Source of the DNA: DASRSS01 sp963799045
Lineage (GTDB): Bacteria > Actinomycetota > Actinomycetes > Mycobacteriales > Jatrophihabitantaceae
Reading direction: 5' to 3'
Assembly (NCBI GenBank): GCA_963799045.1
Contig: CAWCVN010000006.1
Coordinates: 1-64,000 of the forward strand
Length of the DNA stretch: 64,000 nucleotides
A model generated the notes under the pieces. The model had not been told where the DNA came from. It worked only from the letters and a program-made list of their open reading frames with translations, and searched no databases. How positions within the stretch are numbered: the stretch's first letter is position 1; every line of letters begins with the position of its first letter. Position numbers and translations under genes: made by a program. Below, in pieces: positions 28,058-37,486 of the stretch.

Positions 28058-29728
28058 ATGCAGACCTACACCGAGTTCGTCCCCACGTTCGCCGACCGCT
28101 CGGCATGGACGCTGCCGCATGTGCTTGCGCGCTCGGGCGGCGTCGCACCCGGACAAGATCTATCTGGACGTGCCCGACGGCCCGGTCCGGATGACCTACG
28201 CGCGAGACCTACGACGTCGCGAGCCGGATCGGGTCGAACCTGCTGCGCCGCGGACACCAGGCCGGTGACCGGATCGTGGTGATGATGGCCAACTGCCTGG
28301 AGTACATCCTGGCCTGGTTCGGCTCATCACTGGCCGGCATGGCCGAGGTGCCGATCAACACCGCCTACCGCGGGGGCGTTCTTCGAGCACCAGGTGCGCA
28401 CCGTCGATGCGAGCGGCGCCGTGGTCGTCCCCGAGCTGGCCGAGCGGTTCGTCGAGTCGGCCGGTGCCTGCGCCACCGTGCATCACGTCTACGTGGTCGG
28501 CCCCGACGGTGCCGAGCTGAGACGCGGCCGTCGCCGCGCTGGTGCGCGCCGGATATTCGGCCGAGCCGTTCGCGGCGCTCCTGGACGGCACCGCCCGACG
28601 CACTACCCGAACCGAGGCCGCAGGACCTCGCCGCGATCTTCTTCACCTCCGGGACCACGGGGCTGTCGAAGGGCGTCGCGATGTCGCACTCGCAGCTGTA
28701 CTTCTTCGCCGACGAGGGCGTGAGCCTGGTCCGGCTCACCGAGGACGACGTCTACCTGTCGGTCGGCCCGCTCTTCCACGGCAACGCGCAGTTCCTCGCC
28801 GCCTACCCGGCGATGATCGTCGGGGCACGGTTCGTGCTGCACGAGAAGTTCAGCGCGAGCAACTGGACGCGCTGGATCCGTGAGAGCGGCGCGACCGTCA
28901 CGAACCTGGTGGGCGTCATGTCGGACTTCCTGTGGAAGCAGCCACCCGCACGCCGACGACGCCGACAACAAGTTGCGCTGCGTGTGGGCGGTGCCGAACC
29001 CGATCGCCGTCGCAGGACGAGTTCAAGGCGCGGTTCGGCATCGCCGAGCTGGTCGAGAATTTCGGGCTCACCGAGATCTCCATGCCGATCCTCACGCCGT
29101 ACGGCGGTGCCTCGCCCGAAGGGCGCGGCCGGGCTCGCTGTCGACCGACTGGTTCGACATCCGGCTGGTCGACCCCGAGACCGACGAGGAGGTGCCCGTC
29201 GGGCGAGGTCGGTGAGCTGGTCGTGCGGCCCAAGGTGCCGTGGACCACCTGCACCGGCTACTTCAACATGCCGGACAAGACCGCCGAGGCGATGCGCAAT
29301 CTGCTGGTTCCACACCGGCGACGGGCTGCGCCGCGACGCCGAGGGCTGGTACTACTTCGTCGACCGGCTCAAGGACGCGATCCGTCGACGTGGCGAGAAC
29401 ATCAGCTCCTACGAGGTGGAGCAGGCGATGCTCGGACTGGACCAGGTCGCCGAGTGTGCGGTGATCGGCGTGCCCGCTGACGGGCATGTCATCGGAGGAC
29501 GAGGTGATGGCCGCGGTCGTTCTCGCCGAAGGCGCCTCGCTGGACGCCGGCAGGCGTTCTGGGACTACTGCGAGCCCGCGCATGCCGTACTTCGCCGTGC
29601 CCCGATACGTGCGGTTCGTCGACGAGCTGCCCAAGACACCGTCGGGCAAGATCCAGAAGGCGCCGCTGCGTGCCGAGGGGACCGAGTTCGCCCACGATCG
29701 AGCGGCAGCCCGAGCAAGTCACCCATGA
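28058..29728 (+). pseudogene. Acyl-CoA synthetase (AMP-binding), copy 2, about seven frameshifts
   Basis: Starts MQTYTEFVPTFADRSAWTL at ATG 28058. Joined frames give a ligase of about 550 residues: DRIVVMMANCLEYILAWFG, the P-loop FFTSGTTGLSKGVAMSH, NFGLTEISMP, WFHTGDG, YYFVDRLKDAIRRRGENISS and the acylation lysine region LPKTPSGKIQKAPL. The RRGENIS motif is of the crotonobetaine/carnitine-CoA ligase type (CaiC-like). It ends in an ATGA overlap with the luciferase-like gene. Despite the many breaks, no domain is missing. Confidence 0.85.
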
Positions 29729-30698
29729 CGAGCGGCGCCCTGCCCGGCGGACCAGGCTTCAGCCTGACGTCCGACGAGCTGGGCGCGCGCACGCTGGCCG
29801 AGCTCGCAGCCTCGGCGGAGGATCTCGGCTACCGCTACCTGTTCAACGCCGAGTCCGTCGACTTCGACGGCGATCGCGACCGCCGCGGCCGCGATCTTGG
29901 CCACCTCCACGTCGATCGTCGGCACGGGGATCGTGAACGTCTACTCCCGCACTCCGTTCACGCTCGCCATGGCGGCGGCGACCCTCGCGGACCTGTCCGG
30001 TGGCCGGTTCGTCCTCGGTATGGGCGCGTCGTCCGCCGCGCTCGTCGAAGGTGCGCATGCGCTCGCGTTCGAGCGGCCGCTGAGCCGGACAGCCCGGACG
30101 GTCGATGCGGTCCGCGCGCTGCTGCGCGGCGAATCGGTGAGCGGCGCGAGGCTGCTCCGACCACCGGAGCGGGTGCCTCCGATCGCGCTGGCGGCAGTCG
30201 GTCCGCGCATGCTGCGCCTAGCCGGCGAGGTCGCCGACGCGGTGCTGCTTGCGCTGCAGACGCCGGCCTCCGTCGTCGACGCCCGTTCCGCGATCGGGCC
30301 TGGCGCCGACACTGATGGCGCGGATCCTGGTCGCACAGCCGGGTGACGACCCGCAGGCCCTCGCGCACGCCCGGCGGCTGCTGGCGAGCTATCTGTCCGT
30401 GCCCACCTACGCGGCGATGCTGCGCGAGAGCGGCCACGCCGGCGCGGTCGAACGCGTCGCCGCCACTGTCCGTGAGCGCGGGCGCGGTGCCGGGGCCGAC
30501 GCGGTCAGCGACGACCTGCTCGCCGACCTCGTCGTGGTCGGCTCGCACGCCGAGCAGACGCGGCGGCTGGCGGAGTACCGGCGCGCCGGAACCGAGATCG
30601 GCGTCCTGGCCTTCGTCACCGCCGACTCCGCCACGGCGAGCCGGGAGAGCAGGGAAGCGGCCGTCCGGCAGGGGCTGAGCAGCTTCCGACCGCACTGA
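29725..30698 (+). pseudogene. Luciferase-like (LLM class) F420-dependent oxidoreductase, two frameshifts
   Basis: Starts MTSGALPGGPGFSLTSDELG. After a frame change near 29875 it reads TSIVGTGIVNVYSRTPFTLAM, LADLSGGRFVLGMGASSAAL and VPPIALAAVGPRMLRLAGEVADAVLL. After a second change near 30300 it ends with GVLAFVTADS and FRPH. This is the bacterial luciferase-like TIM-barrel fold; in actinobacteria most such proteins use F420, some FMN. It would carry out a redox step on the imported substrate or an acyl intermediate. About 323 residues in total. Confidence 0.8.
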
Positions 30699-30769
30699 TC
30701 GGGTCTTGTCCCCGCCGCAATCTATGCGTATGTTTATCTTGGTTATATGGATCTGCATAGGGAGCTGTC

Positions 30770-31927
30770 TTGTCCGAGCTGAGCACCGAGGAGCGTGACG
30801 CTCTCGTCCGCACAGTCGCCGACTTCGCGCGCACCGAGATCGCGCCGCGCGTCGACCAGTACGACCTCGACGAGACGCTGCCGCGTGACCTGCTCGACAA
30901 GATGAGCGCCCTCGGGCTGTTCGGCGGCGTGCTGTCCGAGGCCGACGGCGGCCTCGGCCTGGACTTCGTCACCTACAGCCGCGTCGTCGAGGAGATCTCC
31001 AAGGTCTGTCAACGCGATGGGCTGCCTGATCTCGATGCCGTCCGGGCTGGTCGGCGCCAGCATCGAGCGGTTCGGAACGGCGGAGCAGAAGGCCAGATGG
31101 CTGGTCCCGCTCGCCCAGGGGCTGCACTTCGGCGGCGCGGGCGTCACCGAACCGCGCTCCGGCAGCGACGTCGCCGGCATGACCACCACCTACCGCCGCG
31201 ACGGCGACGACTTCGTCATCAACGGCGCCAAGGCGTGGATCACCAACGTCGACATCGCCGAGTTCTTCGTGACCTTCGCGTCGATGGACCGGTCGCTGCG
31301 GCACCGCGGGATCACCGCGTTCATCGTGCCGCGCGACACCCCGGGGCTGTCCGTCGCGCCGTATCACAACAAGCTCGGGTTCCGTCCCCTGTGCAGCGGC
31401 GATCTGGTGCTCGAAGACGTGCGGGTCGGACCCGAGGCGCTGCTCGGCGACGAGGGCGACGGCTTTCCCGTCGCGATGACCGCCGTCGAACGTGGACGGC
31501 TGGGCGTAGCCGCTCGCGCGCTGGGCGTCGCCGAGGCGTGCCTGGAAGAAGCGCGCGCCTTCGCCCAGGTGCGCGAGGCGTTCGGCCAGATCATCGCCGA
31601 CTTCCAGATCGTCCAGTCGAAGATCACCGACATGGTGGTCGGTGTGGAGACGACCCGGCTGCTCGTTCGAGAAACCGCCGAAGCGCTGCAGCGCGGCGAG
31701 CGCGCCCGTAAGCTCACCAGCATGGCGAAGATGTACGCCAGCGACGTCGCTTTCCGCTCCGCCGCCGACGCGATGCAGCTGCACGGTGCCTCACGGCGTA
31801 TCGTCCGAGTTCCGGATCGGCCGGCTGCTTCCGCGACGCCAAGGTGCTGCAGATCGTCGAAGGCAGCAACGACCTGCACCGCGCGCTCATCGCCGAGATG
31901 GAACTGGGGCTGCGCGCGTCGTCCTGA
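30770..31927 (+). pseudogene. Acyl-CoA dehydrogenase, copy 2, two frameshifts
   Basis: TTG 30770 with AGGGAG upstream starts MSELSTEERDALVRTVADFA. After a break near 31012 the frame reads GASIERFGTAEQKARWLVPL, GAGVTEPRSGSDVAGM (FAD/substrate signature), VINGAKAWITN and QVREAFGQIIADFQIVQ, then after a break near 31795 VLQIVEGSNDLHRALIAEM. The catalytic base region EGSND is typical of the acyl-CoA dehydrogenase superfamily. About 385 residues. The gap upstream (30699-30769) holds AT-rich inverted segments, so it may have its own promoter. Confidence 0.88.
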
Positions 31928-31990
31928 CCGCTGCGGGCGTTGCGGCTCGAGCCGTCGAGAGCTGTCGGTCGCAAGGATGAGGAGTTGTCG

Positions 31991-32871
31991 ATGAAGGTCG
32001 CGGTCATCGGCGCCGGGATCATGGGCAGCGGCATCGCCCAGCTCGCGGCATCGGCCGGACACGACGTCGCCGTGCGCGACGTCTCCCACGAGCGTGCTGC
32101 ACCGGCGCGGACGCCGCGATCCGCACCAGCCTCGCCCGGCTGGTGAAAGCCGGGAAGCATGACGGAGGACGATGTCGCGCACGACCCTCAGCCGGCTTGA
32201 CTACGTCACCGAGATCGCCGAGGCGGTGCGCGATGCCGACGTCGTGATCGAGGCGGTGCCCGAGCAGCTCCCGATCAAGCAGGCGGTCTTCACCGAGGTG
32301 CTCGCGGCGCGGCCTGCCCGGCGCGCTGCTCGGCACCAACACCTCCCAGCTGTCGATCACCTCGATCGGCGTCGCTGCTCGGTGACGGCGCGGCGAACCT
32401 TGTCGGCATGCACTTCTTCAACCCGCCGGTGATGATGCGGCTGGTCGAACTGGTGCGCGGACTGCAGACCACCGACGAGACCGTGGAGCGGGCGCGGGAG
32501 TTCGCCGATCGGGCTCGGCAAGGAGGTCGTCGTCTGCCAGAAGGACAGCCCGGGCTTCCTGACCAGCCGCATCTCGGCGATCCTGCGCCTGGAGTGCCTG
32601 CGCATGCTCGAGGAGGGGTTGGCCAGCGCCGCCGACATCGACAAGGCCATCAAGCTCGCGTTCAATCACCCGATGGGCCCGCTCGAGCTCGGTGACTTCA
32701 ACGGCCTCGACACCTACCTCGATGCCGTGACCGGCCTCGGCGCGGCGCACGGCGACCGCTTCAGGCCGACGGTGAACCTGCGCAACATGGTCGCGGCCGG
32801 CCGGCTCGGGCGAAAGAGCGGGCAGGGCTTCTACCGCTACGACGCGGAACGGCAGGCGGATCGCCGAATGA
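31991..32871 (+). pseudogene. 3-hydroxyacyl-CoA dehydrogenase, frameshifted
   Basis: Starts MKVAVIGAGIMGSGIAQLAA, the Rossmann NAD-binding motif. The following frames read ADVVIEAVPEQLPIKQAVF, LLGTNTSQLSI (catalytic Ser region), VGMHFFNPPVMMRLVELVRG with the catalytic His, QKDSPGFLTSRI and NHPMGPLELGDFNGLDTYLD. Complete at about 290 residues, breaks at five or so places. Stop TGA 32869-32871 overlaps the next ATG. It oxidises 3-hydroxyacyl-CoA to 3-ketoacyl-CoA, the step before the thiolases. Confidence 0.88.
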
Positions 32872-33616
32872 GCGCGCTCCCGCGGCGGCGGCGTTGGGGA
32901 CTACGCAGTTCGAGCTGCACGATGACGGTGTCGCCATGGTTGACGCTGAACCGCCCGGACGGCGGCCAACGCCCGCAACCAGCGCATGCGCCAGGAACTG
33001 GCGCGCGTCTACGATTTGTCGTCGCCTCGGACGACGTCGCCGCGCTCGTCCTCACCGGCGCGGGGGACCGGTTCTTCTGCGCCGGGATGGACCTGAAGGA
33101 GTCCGGCGGGCGGCGAGACCTCCGAGCAGCGGCGGGCACGGCTGCGTTCCAGCCGCGACATCGACACGCTCGCCGCACTGCCCGTGCCGACGATCGCGGC
33201 GATCAACGGATACGCCCTGGGCGGCGGCCTGGAGATGGCGCTGGCCTGCGACCTGCGCGTCCAGGCCGACGAGGCGCAGGTCGGGTCTGCCCGAACTCAC
33301 TCACGGCCTCGTACCGGGCGGCGGAGGGACGCAGCGACTGCCCCGGCTGATCGGTACGGCCCGCACCTTCGAACTGCTCTTCCTCGGCGATCGCATCGAC
33401 GCGGCGACAGCTGTCCGGTACGGGATCGCGAACCGCAGTGTGCCGCGGGCCGACCTGATCGCGACGACTCGTGAGCTCGCCTCGGCGATCGCTGCCAAGC
33501 CGCGCGCCGCAGCACGTGCGGCCAAGCAGCTGGTGCTCGCGAGCACGCAGACGTCGCTGGCCGAGGGCCTGGCTTTGGAGATGGATACGCTGCTCGACCT
33601 GCTCGACGCGCGCTGA
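32868..33616 (+). pseudogene. Enoyl-CoA hydratase, frameshifted
   Basis: ATG 32868, corrected by one base, gives MSALPAAAALGTTQFELHDD. Then come MVTLNRPD, AALVLTGAGDRFFCAGMDL, TIAAINGYALGGGLEMALAC (oxyanion hole) and LTHGLVPGGGGTQRLPRLIG with the Gly-rich second active-site loop, ending EMDTLLDLLDAR. Standard 250-residue crotonase. It lies 12 bases from the convergent gntR gene. At least four single-base frame changes, all in the first half. Confidence 0.86.
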
Positions 33617-33628
33617 CCGGCAGTCGCG

Positions 33629-34402
33629 CTACGGCGCGATGTCGCTCCAACGCAGTGTGTTCTCGATCGCGCCAGGGTAGTTCTCCATCGCGTAGCGACG
33701 GAACGCTCGGACGTGGCGGCTCATCGCCGCCGCGGCGGCATCGGCGTCGGGCTTGTCGATAGCGGCGCTGATCGCGCGGTGCGCCTTGAGCACGGCCTGA
33801 CGGCGCTTGAGCGGGAACGAGATGCCCAATCGCGAACCGTCGGTGATGCGGTCCAGCGATCCGATCAGCAGGGTGAAGACCGGATTCCCGGCACCGGTGG
33901 CGACGAGGTGATGGAAGTTCTCGTTCTCCGCCAGGAACAGATCAAGGTCGTCGATGTTGGCGTCCATCCGCTCCACGGAATCGCGGATCTCAGCGGCAAG
34001 CGTCCTCGAGGCGGATTTCGCCGCCAGTCCGGCGATGGCCGGCTCGAGTACCTCGCGTACTTCGAGGATCGCGCCGAAAGACGTGCCGTTGAGCTGCAAG
34101 AAGAGTCCGAGAGTGCTGGCCAGGTCGTGCGCATCCGGTTCGGCGACGACGGGCCCGCCTCCGGGGCCGGGTTTGACCGTGAGCACGCCATTCATCTCGA
34201 GGTAGCGCAGCGACTCGCGCAGCGTGCCTCGGCCTACGGCGTACTGCGCGAGCATCTCCTTCTCCCCCGGTAGCTTCGTGCCGGGCGGATACTGCTTGCG
34301 CGAGATCTCTTCGACGATCTGCTCGGCCACCGTCATGGCGATCTTCTGCCGACGTGGGCGTCGCACTGGACGGGCGGCGCCAGCCGAAGCTAGTTCAGAC
34401 AT
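33629..34402 (-). CDS. GntR-family transcriptional regulator, FadR (FCD) subfamily
   Basis: The 257-residue protein has an N-terminal winged HTH (YPPGTKLPGEKEML, VGRGTLRESLRYLEMNGVL) and an all-helical FCD ligand domain. The latter's metal/ligand residues lie in REVLEPAIAGLAA, ENENFHHLVA and KAHRAISAAI with HVRAF. Such regulators sense organic acids or acyl-CoAs. It is the only DNA-binding regulator inside the catabolic region, so it is the best candidate to bind the repeated ATGATA-N2-CAT sites. The frame is intact. The gene reads towards the 3' end of the operon that it may control. Confidence 0.92.
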   Translation of the reverse strand: MSELASAGAARPVRRPRRQKIAMTVAEQIVEEISRKQYPPGTKLPGEKEMLAQYAVGRGTLRESLRYLEMNGVLTVKPGPGGGPVVAEPDAHDLASTLGLFLQLNGTSFGAILEVREVLEPAIAGLAAKSASRTLAAEIRDSVERMDANIDDLDLFLAENENFHHLVATGAGNPVFTLLIGSLDRITDGSRLGISFPLKRRQAVLKAHRAISAAIDKPDADAAAAAMSRHVRAFRRYAMENYPGAIENTLRWSDIAP

Positions 34403-34472
34403 ACGATTATCCTAGAACCGCTAGAGGTCACGAATCTCGGCGAAACGCTGATACCCGTCGGGTTTCGTCCTG

Positions 34473-35714
34473 TCACGGCAGGCAGGCCGCGGGCAGCGGC
34501 TGGCGGAAGAGCTTGGCGGCGTTGAGGTGGGTGATTTGGCGGATCTCCTGGATCGGAACGTCCTTGTAGTGGGCCTCGATGTAGGTCTGGGTGTCCGGCC
34601 ATGTTGAGTCGGCGTGTGGGTAGTCGACCTCGAAGAGGATGTTCTCGACTCCGATCCGGTAGCGGCCGGCGAGGCTGGACGGGTCGTCGATCGTGCAGAA
34701 CCAGAAGTTGCGGCGCAGTACGTCTACCGGTCCGATGTCCTTCGAGAGCCAGTTCAGGTGGTTCTCGCCGGACTGGGCCATCATGTATTCGAGCCGGTCC
34801 ATGAGCATCGGGACCCAGCCGATGCCGCCTTCGGCGAGCGTGATCTTGATGTTCGGGTAGCGCAGCGGGATGCCGGACCAGAGCCATTCGGCGCAGGTGT
34901 TCAGTGACAGCGCGGGGAACAGGGTGGCGCCGAGGTGGTGCTGTGGGGCGTCCTCGGGCATGGGGGTCAGGCCCGTTGAGCCAACGTGCAGGCAGATGAC
35001 GGTGTCGGTCTCCTCGCAGGCTTGCAGGATCGGCTCCCAGTAGTCGGTGAACAGGGACGGCAGGCCGATCCGGTGTGGCTGCTCGGGCAGGGTGACGGCG
35101 GTGAAGCCGCGCGCGGCGTTGCGCCTGATCTCCGCGGCGCCGCGGACCGGGTCCTTCAGCCAGGTGATGCCCAGCGGGATGATGCGTTCGGGGGCCTTGC
35201 CCCACCACTCGTCGGCCATCCAGTCGTTCCAGGCTTGCATGACCGCGAAGCCGAGGTCGGGGTCCTTGGTGCGGGCGAAGACGGATCCGCAGAATCCGGT
35301 GATCTGGGACGGGAAGTTGAGTGAGGCCCAGACCCCGTTGATGTCCATGTCGCGGATGCGCTCGTCGATGTCGTAGCAGCCGCGGCGCATCTCGGAGAAG
35401 TTGGCCGCCTGCAGGAGCCAGTCCTCCTTGGGGCGCCCGGCCACGGCGTTGAGGCCGATCTGTTTGAACCGGTTCCCGTCGTACTCCCAGCACTCGGTTC
35501 CGTCCGCATCGGTGACCAGGCGGGGGATCTGGTCGGCGAAGCGGTCGGGGACGCGGCCGACGAACAGCTGCGGTGGCTCGACGATGTGGTCGTCGACCGA
35601 GATCACGGTGTATTTGACCTCCCGCGGTTCGGGGTCGGGCAGCAGCGCGTGGGTCTCCCGGCGTGGCCCGGAGACCTCGAGCGGGGCGGCATGCGTCACG
35701 ATCGTGTCGGTCAT
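34473..35714 (-). CDS. Amidohydrolase-2 family protein (TIM-barrel hydrolase or decarboxylase)
   Basis: The 413-residue protein opens MTDTIVTHAAPLEV and has VISVDDHIVEPPQLF, where the usual HxH metal pair is DDH, then VICLHVGSTGL, ALSLNTCAEWLWSG, ITLAEGGIGWVPMLMDRLEY and ILFEVDYPHADSTWP with the Asp and His of the family. These 400-residue members are common in actinobacterial aromatic and steroid catabolic clusters. The reaction is unassigned. GGAGG lies six bases before ATG 35714. An inverted repeat CGAAAC/GTTTCG near 34440-34466 may terminate it. Confidence 0.85.
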   Translation of the reverse strand: MTDTIVTHAAPLEVSGPRRETHALLPDPEPREVKYTVISVDDHIVEPPQLFVGRVPDRFADQIPRLVTDADGTECWEYDGNRFKQIGLNAVAGRPKEDWLLQAANFSEMRRGCYDIDERIRDMDINGVWASLNFPSQITGFCGSVFARTKDPDLGFAVMQAWNDWMADEWWGKAPERIIPLGITWLKDPVRGAAEIRRNAARGFTAVTLPEQPHRIGLPSLFTDYWEPILQACEETDTVICLHVGSTGLTPMPEDAPQHHLGATLFPALSLNTCAEWLWSGIPLRYPNIKITLAEGGIGWVPMLMDRLEYMMAQSGENHLNWLSKDIGPVDVLRRNFWFCTIDDPSSLAGRYRIGVENILFEVDYPHADSTWPDTQTYIEAHYKDVPIQEIRQITHLNAAKLFRQPLPAACLP

Positions 35715-35806
35715 GGGGGCCTCCGAGACTAAGCTATTAGTAGGCATAGATTTCCTCCGGTGATCGCGCCCTGTCAAGGCATTGACCCCGCCGCATTTGT
35801 GCGTAT

Positions 35807-35821
35807 CATTCGAAGTAATTG
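35807..35821. promoter_or_regulatory. Motif CATTCGAAGTAATTG, partner of 15324-15338
   Basis: Lies 22 bases before the class II aldolase start, in the AT-rich 128-base divergent gap with the amidohydrolase. One mismatch to the copy upstream of the first binding-protein gene. Confidence 0.35.
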
Positions 35822-35842
35822 TCCCTCGCGAGGAGAGTGCTG

Positions 35843-36553
35843 ATGTCCGCTGCCGCCGGCGAGTCCGAGTTGATCAACGACGTCGTGCTGGCCTGTCGAG
35901 GACTGGCCGAGTTCGGCATGGGGGATCTCATCGGCGGCCATGTCAGCGTGCGCGTGCCGGGTGAGGCCGCCTACTACTGCAATGCCTTCGACCGGACGTT
36001 GAAGGAGATCACGCCCGACGACGTGGTGAAGGTTGCCTTCGACGGCACCGTGCTCAGCCCAGGTCGCTACGTCAGCCTCGGCCTGACCTTCCACACCGGC
36101 ATCTACCAGCTGCGCCCGGACGTCAACGCGATCGTGCACACACACGGCTACTGGATCACCGCGCAGGCCGGGTTCGCGCGACCGCCGCTGATGTGGCACA
36201 ACCTCGCGACGTTCTTCATCGACGACTGCGCGATGTGCGAGGACGACTCGCTCGAGGCGATCGCCCCGGCGCTGGGATCGAAGTCGACGATCCTGATCCC
36301 GTGGCACGGTGCGATCACCGTCGCGGACACCCTGTCGACCGCGGTCGGCCTGATGCACACGCTGGAGTACATCTCCCGCCTGGACGTCCAGCTCGCCAAC
36401 ACCGGCGCAAAGCCGATGCCGGATGAGATGGTTCCGGTGATGCGCGAGTTGGTGACCAAGGCCGGCTACCTCGAAGAGACCTGGCAACTGGTGCGCCGCG
36501 CCGGCCGGCGTGCGCTGGCTGGCGAGGGCACGCAGTTGCTCGACCTGGGTTGA
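35843..36553 (+). CDS. Class II aldolase/adducin family protein
   Basis: The 236-residue protein has the aldolase II fold: GGHVSVRVPGE, ITPDDVVKVAFDG, the zinc pair in AIVHTHGYW and the third His in IPWHGAITV. Relatives cleave or epimerise phosphorylated sugars or act as decarboxylases on non-sugar substrates in catabolic clusters. GAGGAGAG lies a few bases before ATG 35843; an in-frame TTG at 35819 is less likely. It starts a single-gene unit diverging from the amidohydrolase. Confidence 0.9.
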   Translation: MSAAAGESELINDVVLACRGLAEFGMGDLIGGHVSVRVPGEAAYYCNAFDRTLKEITPDDVVKVAFDGTVLSPGRYVSLGLTFHTGIYQLRPDVNAIVHTHGYWITAQAGFARPPLMWHNLATFFIDDCAMCEDDSLEAIAPALGSKSTILIPWHGAITVADTLSTAVGLMHTLEYISRLDVQLANTGAKPMPDEMVPVMRELVTKAGYLEETWQLVRRAGRRALAGEGTQLLDLG

Positions 36554-36598
36554 CAGCGGTGAGCTCGGGCTGAATCGGCCGAAGTCGTTGCCGCCAGT

Positions 36599-37006
36599 TC
36601 AGTAGTGGCTGTCGAGCTCGATGCGGCGGTGCTGGATCTGCCAGCCGGCGTCGGTACGCACGAACTGGTCTTTGTACACGCCCGCGGCCTGCAGCCTGGT
36701 GCCGTTGCCGTCGGTGACGATGAGGGTCAGGTACGAGATGACCGACGCACTGTCGTCCGTCTCGTCCTCGATAAGGATGTTGGTCGTGAGGTGCCGACGC
36801 TGATCGGTCTGGATCGCGTGGTGATCGGTGAAGTGCTTCATGACCTCATCGCGGCCGACGTACGGTCCCATCGTCTCCGTACCGCCGATGTCCATGACCA
36901 GGTCCGAATCGGGGGTGAAGCAGCGCTCCATCCGATCGGGCTCCCGGCTGTCGTACCCGTACGCCCACGATGCCAGCGTGTTCTCGATTGCACTGCGGTC
37001 TGCCAT
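36599..37006 (-). CDS. SnoaL-like (NTF2-fold) protein, copy 1
   Basis: The 135-residue protein starts IENTLASWAYGYDSREPDRM and has the cone-shaped NTF2 fold pattern (MGPYVGRDEVMKHF, RRHLTTNILIEDE, LQAAGVYKDQFVRTDAGWQI). Members include polyketide cyclases, ketosteroid isomerase-like enzymes and ring-hydroxylating dioxygenase small subunits, often of unknown role in catabolic gene sets. A second copy of equal length lies 42 bases upstream on the same strand; similarity (LATYALGYDTQN; RRHFTMNI) indicates tandem duplication. Confidence 0.85.
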   Translation of the reverse strand: MADRSAIENTLASWAYGYDSREPDRMERCFTPDSDLVMDIGGTETMGPYVGRDEVMKHFTDHHAIQTDQRRHLTTNILIEDETDDSASVISYLTLIVTDGNGTRLQAAGVYKDQFVRTDAGWQIQHRRIELDSHY

Positions 37007-37048
37007 GAGCTCTCCTCGTCGAGGCCGGATCGGTCTCGGTAGTCGGTC

Positions 37049-37456
37049 CTAGAACGTGCCGTCCATCGCAAGATGCCGAGAGCGGAACAGCGCCTTCCCG
37101 TCGTGCCATTCGATGACGTCCTCGTAGCGTCCGCTCTGCACGATCCGCAGCCCGCCGGCGTCGATGGCGCCCAGCAGCAGGTAGCAGCCGGTCCGCATGC
37201 GGTCCGCGCCGCGCTCGATCACCCGGATGTTCATCGTGAAATGGCGGCGCTTGTCGTCCTGGCCGTCGAGCTGCTCGTTCATGAACGCCTCGATCGCGGC
37301 CCGGCCGGCGAAGTTCATGGTTCCGCCGTCGGGCAGTAGCAAGTCGAACGTCGCATCGTCCGCGAAGCACTCGGCGACCATCGCCGCGTTCTGCGTGTCG
37401 TAACCCAGCGCGTACGTCGCGAGCAGCGTGCTCACATCCGCAAAAGCGTCGATCAT
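37049..37456 (-). CDS. SnoaL-like (NTF2-fold) protein, copy 2
   Basis: This 135-residue paralogue of the next gene has LLATYALGYDTQNAAMVAE, FAGRAAIEAFMNEQL, RRHFTMNIRVIERG and YEDVIEWHDGKALF. Both share the position of the Tyr/Asp pair near residue 18. It lies between the ABC ATPase gene and copy 1 in one leftward run, so it may be cotranscribed with the transporter. Substrate unknown. Confidence 0.85.
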   Translation of the reverse strand: MIDAFADVSTLLATYALGYDTQNAAMVAECFADDATFDLLLPDGGTMNFAGRAAIEAFMNEQLDGQDDKRRHFTMNIRVIERGADRMRTGCYLLLGAIDAGGLRIVQSGRYEDVIEWHDGKALFRSRHLAMDGTF

Positions 37457-37486
37457 CAGGTCTCCTCGATCTGACGGCAGCGTCGT

